Source: Eublepharis macularius (lineage: Eukaryota > Chordata > Lepidosauria > Squamata > Eublepharidae). Taken from it: DNA of 64,000 bases. A model generated the notes under the pieces. It had not been told where the DNA came from. It was given only the letters and a program-made list of their open reading frames with translations, and made no database searches. The position numbers were made by a program, and so were the translations under genes. The DNA is taken from positions 30,116,001 to 30,180,000 of the forward strand of contig NC_072806.1 of the NCBI RefSeq assembly GCF_028583425.1, read 5' to 3'. This document shows positions 21,201-64,000 of the stretch, in pieces (position 1 is the stretch's first letter; each line of letters begins with the position of its first letter).

Positions 21201-24200
21201 GGACAGTTCCAAAAGAGACCTGTCTCCCACCCACCCCTTCCACTGACACGTTCAAGTTGCAAACTTGCCCGCCAAACACAAAATGGAATCAGTAGTATCT
21301 TCAAAAAGTAAAGAGTCCAGTAGCACCTTTAAGACTAACCAACTTATTTGTAGCATAAGCTTTCGAGAACCACAGCTCTCTTTGTCAGATGCATCTGATG
21401 AAGAGAGCTGTTGTTCTCGAAAACTTATGCTACAAATAAGTTGGTTAGTCTTAAAGGTGCTACTGGACTCTTTACTATTTTGCAACTACAGACTAACACG
21501 GCTAACTCCTCTTGTTCAAAAAGTAAAATGCTGTCGAGTGCAGTGAGCCTCCCTGGCATCTTCTTATGGGCTGTCCCCTTCGTGTCTAGGCAAGAGTTGG
21601 CATTGGCTGGTTATGAGTTCTGTATCCTGACCCTGGAAGAGAAATTCGCTAAACAGAAGGATGTGGCCGCTGATGATTTACCAGGTAGAGGTGGGGACGG
21701 AGCTTGGCTTGCTGAAACAGCGAGATCTATACAAGCTAAGCATATTTGTGGCATTGCTTTTCTTCTTCGGGGCCAGTGTCTGTCTAACAATTCATAGGGT
21801 CTAAATCCAGGAAAGTGAATCGAGAAAGGAATGTAGCACTCTTCACACATACACCCCTCTTGTCCCCAGCACAGGAAGAGCGAGTCAACACGCGTCTTCT
21901 CCTTGGCATGAGCCTCGATTCCTATGCCCGCTATCTGCTGGCACACAAGCAAGCAGCTGCTGCCCAAAGGATGTACGAGCGGGCATTGCAGATCTCTGTG
22001 GAGGTTCAAGGGGAGACACATCCTCAGGTGAGAACTGCGGAGCCAGAGGGACAGCAGGGGCTGCCAAGGGAAAAAAATATTCTATGGTTCTGTTCAAGTT
22101 GGCCGCACGTGCACATAACATTTTTCTTTTCTGCTAGTGATGGGTGAGGATAAGAAACTTGTGCAGAGAGCTATGTAAAAAGCCTGCCATTATGAATTAT
22201 CGTCAACAGTCCCATAGATGCTTGTTTTTGTTTAAAAACAAAAATATTTGTGAGATGCTTTTCTGCCATTGCACCAAGAGGCCCTGGCTTCATTGCTGTG
22301 GCACCCTTCTTGCCAGGGGTGGGACTTTGTCCATAGCAGGTGGCATTGTTTTCTGAAATTCAGGCATACCTGTATCTCTGTAAAGGAGCGTCCAAATCAG
22401 GCCTTCTGGGAGGATCCCCGTAACCTCCCCAGTCCTCACGTTTGCAAGTAGATCAAATGGCCCTGGTTGTTCACCGTCAGATGATTCTTGGACTGGGATG
22501 GGGACAGGCAGATCTCAGATGGTTGTCTTTGATGGTGTGTTGTCTTGTAAAGCTCTTCTTGAGTCCCTTCCCGCAATACAGTTTTGAGAAATGAAGCCTT
22601 GGGGAGGTGGGGGTGGGCACTGGGAAGAAGGGGTTCAGGGAATTCAACTGGAGATGTCAATGTTGTTCTTTTAATTTTAAAACCCCCGGGGGCATCATGT
22701 ACATGCTTCAGGAGGAAGCTAGCGGGTCCAGCGTTTTGAGTTCCAAATTCTTTTCCGGCACAGACGGTGGTCTTGATGAATGACTTAGCGACTGCTCTAG
22801 ATGCTCAAGGGCGGTACGACGCTGCATACGCTCATGTGAAGAGAGCGTGGGATCTGGCTCAACAGACTGAACACCCAGAAGCCCACGTCATTTTGAATAA
22901 CCTGGCCGGGATCCTAATGCACAAAGGTAGGGAGAAGTTGGGAGGGGGCAAAGGACGCGCAGGTGAGAGCCTACAGCTGGGCAAGATTTGGGGAGGGGTG
23001 GCAGCCCAAAAGAGATCTGCCTCAGACAAGCCAAGGCTTGTGCAAAACATTTACATTACAGCCTCCAGGCTGAACAAGCCAGGCAGGAAGGGGAGGCTGA
23101 GCCAGCCTGGGCTTAGTGGGGACCACGAGCGAGCTGCTGGGGCTGCTCTTTCTGCTGTCTCCAGAGGCAGGCTGTGCAACTAAAGAATGGGCACGTATTG
23201 CAGCTGAGCCAACACACAACTGAAGTTGCAAGAAAAATCCTTTGTACATCTCATGTAAGAGAGGATAAAATGACAGAAGTCCCCCTCCTAACCTATTGCT
23301 GAAGTCCTAGCAGCCAAAAAACAGGGTTGCACTTAACTGTAACTGTTGTTCATCGAGTGGTCTTCTGTGCAGGCACACATGGGAGATTAGCAAGCTAACT
23401 AAGTAATGAGGGGGCGAGTACATGCCCGGCAAACCTTCACACCCATAAGCATAATAATAGTACATAAAGCCATATAGAGAATAATGGGACCGATGGCATC
23501 TACGGTGAGGAGCCCGTTCCAAGTGGTTGTCATTTTCAGATGGGCCCAAGGAATTCTTTCTCCAGGCCGTATTGGTCATGGCAGCAATGGAGAAATGATT
23601 GTAGACAGTTCTATGATTTCAAGCATCTCACCCTCTGAAAGGGATGGAATTGAAGTGGAATGTCTTCTAGGGGTTGGAGATGGCGTTCTTGGAACCCTGG
23701 ATGGACTCGATTCAACTGTTCAGAGCTGAAGAAGAGCATTTTTTCCTCTTTTGCGACTTTCAAGTCAATGTCTTATCAGCATGCTTCAACTTGAGCTTAT
23801 CCTCTTTGTAGGTGGCTTATCCACCTTTCTAGGTGGAACCGACAAAAGCGTGGCTGGAACTGACCGGCACTGAAAATGCTGGAGGAACTAAGGAGGCCTG
23901 TTCTGGGCACTGTGGTACACTATCTACAGCATTAAGTTTGGAGTCGGTAGAGCCCTTCAGAACTGACTCCCAAAGTCCGCTTTAAGTCACGACGCCCTTT
24001 CATGGCACACTTTAGGAGTAAATTGTTTATAGACTGCACACCGAAAGGTGTTACGGCCCTCGCTCAGACAAAAATGGCATTTGCGGTGCTCATCTGATTG
24101 GGCCATCTTTGTCCCAGAGTGGGAACACTTCTTGAAGACGTCCTTCGATGCAGTGGAACTGAAAGCCCGAACTCGCATCTGTAGTTGTTGGAACCAAGGA

Positions 24201-24719
24201 GCAAAGAGAAGACACATCCTTCAGCAGCAGCAAAAGAAGAACCGAGGGAGGCAGCCGCTTGCCCCACCTTCTATAGCTGTTCCTGGGGGGAAAGTGCACA
24301 AAAAGGGACACCTCCCCCCCACGCCCAGTCTGAACTGAACGTATCACTTCATTTTCACGACTCATGTAGATCAGGCCTCATTCTGGCAGATGGCAAGAAA
24401 CTTGTAAGAGGACACAGTGGGCTCACTCCCCCCCCTCCCCGCTCTAGGTGCCAGCAGCATGCCTGGTGTGTTTCCGTTGCAGCTGCTCGGTCCAGGACTA
24501 ATGTAAACTCCTCTCTCTCTTTCTCTTTCTGTGAATATAGAAGACTTTTCCCAGGCCAGACAAGTCTACAAAGAAGCCCTGAAGCAGGCAGAGAAAGCAG
24601 GAGATGGCACTGTCGTTCGGTACATTCGGAAGGAATTAGCTGAACTTGCCAGGAGGTGGAAGCAGGCAAAAACTACAGAATATTCAGCGAAGAAAGGAAA
24701 CGAAGGAGTTAAAAACTGA
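16343..24719 (+). CDS. TTC19: TTC19, tetratricopeptide repeat protein 19, mitochondrial
   Basis: Ten exons (16343-16532, 17477-17586, 17843-17953, 18801-18839, 18971-19027, 20176-20237, 21590-21684, 21870-22027, 22764-22926, 24541-24719) join to 1,164 nt: 387 residues plus stop, against 380 in human. Residues 1-40 are Arg/Leu-rich with almost no acid, as in a mitochondrial presequence. Residues about 53-69 (PLAFSLALSAFSLFSQ) form the single membrane segment, and an acidic linker (EAEEEMEKD) follows. From about residue 95 come TPR helices, including ANLAFLRGQL, DDNAIIEISLKLASIYAAQ, LAGYEFCILTLEEKF, GMSLDSYARYLL and MNDLATALDAQGRYDAAY, all close to mammalian TTC19. Family role: an inner-membrane factor that binds complex III and helps clear Rieske (UQCRFS1) fragments; loss causes complex III deficiency. 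Intron 1 is GC-AG; the others are GT-AG. Confidence 0.96.
16741..16845 (+). mobile_element. Internally deleted SINE fragment
   Basis: The string AACACTAACTTGTTCACTGC through TCTAGAAGCGTAGTATATG matches the 3' half of the SINE at 7996-8215. It lies in TTC19 intron 1. Confidence 0.6.
17080..17267. repeat. Interspersed repeat, GGTTGCCA family, copy 2
   Basis: GGGTTGCCAGATCT begins and AGAGGTTGGCAGTCC ends it, with the shared TTTTCTCCAGGGGAACTGA inside. It lies in TTC19 intron 1. Confidence 0.7.
17477..17586 (+). CDS. TTC19: TTC19 exon 2
   Basis: Acceptor TTTCCCCAG, donor GTGAGG. The exon encodes the end of the membrane segment (AFSLFSQ), the acidic linker EAEEEMEKDPEEGHAEK and the start of the TPR region (IIFLLKKAK; human IIQLLKRAK). 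Confidence 0.93.
17843..17953 (+). CDS. TTC19: TTC19 exon 3
   Basis: Acceptor CCCCTGCAG, donor GTTCGT (weak match). The exon encodes LCIMKGELEEAEHLLHEA and ends IIYTYDT, a TPR helix pair matching human LSIMKDEPEEAELILHDA. Confidence 0.92.
18190..18480 (-). mobile_element. tRNA-derived SINE, main local family
   Basis: The minus strand reads GAGCTAGTTTGGTGTAGCGG, a B-box region, CACCCACCTCACAGGG and GGGCAGTATATAAATC, with a TTA tail (plus-strand TAATAA run 18193-18230). Other copies are at 19503, 39676, 40434 and 46562. Confidence 0.85.
18590..18742 (-). mobile_element. SINE fragment
   Basis: The plus strand ends GTGCTCTAACCACTATACCAC, the reverse of a tRNA A-box, preceded by TTTGAACCCGG (reverse B-box). 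Confidence 0.6.
18801..18839 (+). CDS. TTC19: TTC19 exon 4
   Basis: A 39-nt exon encoding MANLAFLRGQLDH (human MANLAFIRGQLEN), between an acceptor ending GTAG and a GTAAGTG donor. Confidence 0.92.
18971..19027 (+). CDS. TTC19: TTC19 exon 5
   Basis: A 57-nt exon encoding AEKLFKAVMSYLLAGKMEQ (human AEQLFKATMSYLLGGGMKQ). Acceptor CATTTCAG, donor GTAAGA. Confidence 0.93.
19198..19440 (-). mobile_element. Second tRNA-type SINE family, degenerate
   Basis: The plus strand carries AGCTGAGTCAGACTCTTGG, then GGACAGAACTTGGGACCTTC and CACAAAGCTGGTGATC, the layout of a SINE whose B-box reads reversed here. It lies in TTC19 intron 5. Confidence 0.5.
19503..19756 (-). mobile_element. tRNA-derived SINE, main local family
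   Basis: Same layout as 18190-18480: ATTTGATTTATATACTGC at the left and CTTAACCACTACACCAAA at the right on the plus strand. Confidence 0.8.
20176..20237 (+). CDS. TTC19: TTC19 exon 6
   Basis: Encodes DDNAIIEISLKLASIYAAQK and two bases of the next Arg codon. Nearly identical to human. Acceptor CATGCAG, donor GTAATC. Confidence 0.94.
20771..20850 (-). mobile_element. SINE 3'-end fragment
   Basis: TTTATATACCGCACTTCAGG and ACAACTTAACACCCACT match the 3' part of the main SINE. It abuts the duplicated exon 8 acceptor copy. Confidence 0.65.
20851..20976 (+). repeat. Duplicated copy of the TTC19 exon 8 acceptor region
   Basis: This intron 6 stretch matches 21751-21877 at roughly 85-90% by eye, including the pyrimidine tract and the string CCCCAGCACAGGAA. 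It is a partial local duplication carrying a decoy acceptor (AG at 20967-20968) upstream of exon 7. The match ends just inside exon 8. Confidence 0.8.
21297..21490. repeat. Foldback interspersed repeat, copy 3, near-perfect hairpin
   Basis: The left arm begins AAAGAGTCCAGTAGCACC and the right arm ends GGTGCTACTGGACTCTTT; the arms of about 85-90 nt meet near 21392 with few mismatches. It lies in TTC19 intron 6. Confidence 0.85.
21590..21684 (+). CDS. TTC19: TTC19 exon 7
   Basis: Encodes QELALAGYEFCILTLEEKF and the following KDVAADDLP. Acceptor GTGTCTAG, donor GTAGAG. The exon sits between two copies of the exon 8 acceptor region (see findings). Confidence 0.93.
21870..22027 (+). CDS. TTC19: TTC19 exon 8
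   Basis: Frame requires the first AG of CCCCAGCACAG as acceptor, giving AQEERVNTRLLLGMSLDSY, then AAAAQRMYERALQIS and GETHPQ. Donor GTGAGA. Confidence 0.93.
22028..22763. other. TTC19: TTC19 intron 8, nothing recognised
   Basis: No exon, RNA gene or clear repeat was seen. Confidence 0.6.
22764..22926 (+). CDS. TTC19: TTC19 exon 9
   Basis: Encodes TVVLMNDLATALDAQGRYDA through HVILNNLAGILMHK, matching human TIVLMSDLATTLDAQGRFDE. Acceptor CCGGCACAG, donor GTAGGG. Confidence 0.94.
23330..24360 (-). mobile_element. Possible DIRS-like retroelement relic
   Basis: On the minus strand around 24217-23987 a frame contains SDEHRKCHFCLSEGRN and then C-x2-Y-x2-F, fitting the Cys/His pattern D-x-H-x2-C-x2-CL that I associate with DIRS-type gag-like proteins. 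A foot-type string GTTGTTCATCGAGTGG lies at the left. It is fragmentary, and the family is uncertain. Confidence 0.4.
24541..24719 (+). CDS. TTC19: TTC19 exon 10 (stop codon)
   Basis: Encodes EDFSQARQVYKEALKQAEKA, then IRKELAELARR, and a Lys-rich divergent tail ending GNEGVKN with TGA at 24717-24719. Confidence 0.93.
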
Positions 24720-25016
24720 GGGCTGCTTTGCGCCATGTACTGTCTGTGCTTTGGTCGACTGCTGTGTTTTTCTTTCTTTTTTTGCACTGCAAGGACTCAG
24801 CTGTGTTGTGTGGGCAGCAGAGCAAAAGTCTCCGGCTCCAAAGCATCCCCTGAACTTGAGGAGGAGGTTGTCAGCTCGTAGCACTGAAAGGCCGGGCCAC
24901 ATTTCTGCAATGCCTGAGTGGGAGCAAACGGGGCTTTTCAAAGTGCTTATCCTTAAACATGAGGCAAGAAGCAGTCGTTTACATCCAGTACCAAATAAAG
25001 TTTGCCCCTGCTAGCT
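24720..25016 (+). promoter_or_regulatory. TTC19: TTC19 3' UTR and poly(A) signal
   Basis: AATAAA lies at 24994-24999, about 275 bp after the stop, so the mRNA probably ends near 25,015. The end position is inferred from the signal only. Confidence 0.65.
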
Positions 25017-25465
25017 AGAAGAACAAAATGTATTTTTGAGTCGGGGAGGTTTACCCAATTATTTCAAGGCTAACATTTGTCATTTTTTTTAGGAACTTTC
25101 TGAGTGTTTAGAACAACTGGTAAGAGCAGTTTGACACGGGAATCATACCTGGGGGCAGGCTCTTCTTTATTGGAGGTTTTCAAGCAGAGATTGGGCAACT
25201 ATCTGTCTAGGATGGTGTAGCTTGAGTTTCTCATCCAGATGGCCTCTGCGGTCTTTTCCAATTCTGGTTCTACACAGTTAAGGCTACTGTGACTTAGAGA
25301 AGGAAATGGAGAATTTGCATCGGGGAACGGGAGTGTTCTGGGTACTGTTCTATGCAGGGTTTCATCTGCAATGTATACAAAGCTCTCCCCCCACCCCTGC
25401 CCCCCCACACAACCCCCTTCTCAATTTCCACCAGTGGTAAACAAGACAGAAAGCAAAAATCATTG

Positions 25466-27916
25466 TGGAGTACTGATCCCCTTTTATTTGGATTGGTCTG
25501 AATTGCAGAAGTCCATTGTACTGAAAACATGGGTATGAACAAAATAGAAAGGTTTCAAGATGCATGGGTTTAGGTTGCTTCCCCCCATCTATGCCCCCCC
25601 CAAATTATCTAAAGCTCTATGCATGAGAATTGAACATACCAAGAAGAAAAGCACTGATCAGAAATTCTTTTGAACAACACACAAAACTGCATAAAGTTAT
25701 TTTTGGAGATTATGATTTACAGATCCCCCCCTCCCCCGCATGAAAACGTGTCTTTTTTTTTCCAAATCATCTCCACTTTGGTTCTGAATTCTGCCTTATT
25801 TTAAAACCCCTCTGTTCAACCATGAGAGTAGTAAGACTATGGGGGGGGGTAGGCAAAAAAGAGCAGCTCACAAATAGACTTTTGCTTCTTTCTTGTGAAC
25901 AGAGCATGTGGGTGCTCTTCATTTACATATCCTAGTTTTGCACTTTGTAGACATTTTGCTACAATCATCCCAAAAAAACAACAACCAACCCAAAAACGCA
26001 ACTCATTGTGGGGAGAAAAAGGAACACATTTGGCTATTTCCCAAGGAAGGCAGAGGTTCTGTGTTACCCACCCACCACCAAACCAGTCCTAAGTGAATAC
26101 CACATCCAAGTGAAGGTATAGAAGAAGCATGCCTTTTTTGTCTCAGTTATCAGCAAGTCTCCAGTGGTGACTACCATGTTGTGTGACAAAGACGACATGC
26201 AACTGGGGCAGCTGAGTCTTGATGCCATCCTAGGCTCAGCCTGATGGGGTTCCTTCATTTCAAAGGTGTGTGGAGCATTGGCATCTTCTGTGCTTCCCTT
26301 TGAGCCATGAAGCGCTCACATTGTCTACCACCCCAAGCATCTAAAAATCACTGATGCTCGAGGACAACTGCAAACTTTTCCAGAGATGAAATCAGCACAC
26401 AGCTTTTCTCACTCAAACTAAGCGATGCTGCCTCACATGGTGTATCATCTTTAAAAAGTTATTCCCCAACTCCTCGTTTAGGTTTCTCCCTCATTCATAA
26501 GAGCAATCCTGCAGTTTCTCAGTTCAGATCCCTAAAGGACAGTTCCATGAACCAGTGAAATCCCCCCCGCCAAAAAAAACTGGAGCAGGCATTGCGGAGA
26601 ATGTGAAAAACAAGAAGGGGGGGCTTGAGTCAAGAATCATACCAAACCAGGATCTGCACATTGATATAAAATGAGAAAGCTTCAAATAAGTGTGAGGGAA
26701 TAAACTACAAGAAAATCGGCATTTTCCATAAAACAACAGACAGGAAAGGGGTGTGTGTGTGTGGGGGGGGGAACATTCTGCGACAGGACTAAAGAGCTAT
26801 ATCTTTCTTGTGAGAAGAAGTTCAAACACAGAGCCAAGAGCCTTTTAGTTTAAAGAGACTGGCTGTGTGTGGAAGAGCAAAGTTTGGTTTCAAAGCAGCA
26901 GCAGACAATATAAAAACAACTACCGGCGATGAGCAAGAATTCAGAGGGGAGTGCACAATTACAGCAGTTTAGTGTGTTCAAGCAAGGAATGCTGGCTTTT
27001 CTCACGGAAGGGTTTTTGTCTGTGAGTGAGAGAGGGGGGAAATTCACCATTATGTACCCATGCAATATTATTTTCACAGTGTTGAACAAAAATTACTTGA
27101 TGGAAAAAATTTACAGTGTGGCAGAATCATTTAAAAAAATCTTGTAATTCCAGAGAATAGTTAAAATGTACAGAACTGGGGTGCGGGGGCGGGTTCAGTT
27201 TTTTTAAAAAGTTATTTTCCACAAGATCTTGAACAACCACAGAAGGAAAAAATGTGTCTAGAATTAGATGAAAAATAAAATCCGCACTTCCTGTGAACAG
27301 CAGTACTTGGGAGACCAGCCAAGGAGGCTCCGTGCCTGAGGTGGCCAAGGGCAGAGATCCCACCTGGAATATCGGAACATAATGCACAAATCTATCCTTC
27401 ATTTCAGTGAGGGCATGAAGGGCTGATCTTCTAGGTGGGCTGCGCCTTAAAAGATTATGAACAACCTACACTTGAGAAAATGCTTTTTAAAAAAAATATA
27501 AAATGACCCCCAAAAGTTTATGCAATGATTTTGAACATAAGTACACCAGATATTCTAGCCAGGGGAGGGGAGGGGAAAAACCACTGCAGAAAATTACTCT
27601 ATTTACATAAGAATGATTTTTTTTTTGAAGACATTATGTTATGGTTCTCTTTACAAATAAGATGTCGCTCAGGAATAAGTCCTCTTTTTAAAAACTCTTT
27701 ACATATTTAAATCTTCAGGGTGCTGACAATTCCAGGTGCAGCAAGAAATCTTTCAATGGGGCTGCCGCAGAACAGATTCTTGTCACTTCTTCACCTGGCA
27801 TAACCCCCATTCTCTTTCCAAAGTCTTTGGGCACATATTAAAAAAAAATAATCATCAGCCTTTCGACCCTGCAAAGGACTTGGGCGTTTTCCCGAAGGTC
27901 CCCTTTCCCCTACGGT
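25466..27916 (-). promoter_or_regulatory. NCOR1: NCOR1 3' UTR with candidate poly(A) signal
   Basis: No other gene, repeat array or open frame is evident in this 2.4 kb after the stop. On the minus strand AATAAA lies at 25488-25483; a second possible signal is at 25171-25166. A Pumilio-type TGTAAATA lies at 27607-27600. The UTR end is inferred from the signal. Confidence 0.6.

Positions 27917-64000
<36,084 letters not shown>

Noticed and set aside
21252..21546. Near-identical 77- and 93-codon frames on opposite strands
   Set aside because: They are an artefact of the foldback repeat.

Overview
This window is vertebrate nuclear DNA: intron-rich, with a CpG-rich divergent promoter and many interspersed repeats. 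The repeats (tRNA-type SINEs ending in a '...TATATAAATCGAATG' tail, L2/CR1-like and RTE-like LINE relics, hAT-type MITEs, a Penelope-like element, a 5S-rRNA-derived SINE and long GATA and GAAA microsatellites) suggest a squamate reptile, most likely a gecko. The species call is inference. No undescribed biological system is evident.

Three conserved genes lie in the order ZSWIM7 (-), TTC19 (+), NCOR1 (-), the order I know from human 17p. From 1 to about 16,050 is the 5' half of ZSWIM7, a SWIM-domain recombination factor. Three coding exons are present (10142-10217, a 22-nt microexon at 6427-6448, and 1479-1581). They end at the same codon (67) as the human exon; the zinc-finger exons lie beyond the left edge. 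About 16,000-16,350 is a shared promoter with an X-box-like palindrome, two CACGTG E-boxes, a CCAAT box and an ETS site. From 16,343 to about 25,016 is complete TTC19, a mitochondrial complex III factor: ten exons, 387 codons, with a GC-AG first intron.

From about 25,470 to the right edge is the 3' half of NCOR1 (nuclear receptor corepressor 1). A 23-nt piece of one exon touches the right edge, and 21 further exons run to the stop at 27917, giving 1,329 residues that keep frame across every junction. They encode the GSI-repeat region, an Arg-Glu tract, the three CoRNR-box receptor-interaction motifs (IDVII, ICQII, LEDII) and the conserved C-terminus. TTC19 and NCOR1 are convergent, with candidate poly(A) signals about 490 bp apart.

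The rest is intron. Most of what can be named there is mobile DNA, and several insertions keep target-site duplications. All exon limits were read by eye from splice sites, frame and remembered mammalian proteins; no alignment was run.
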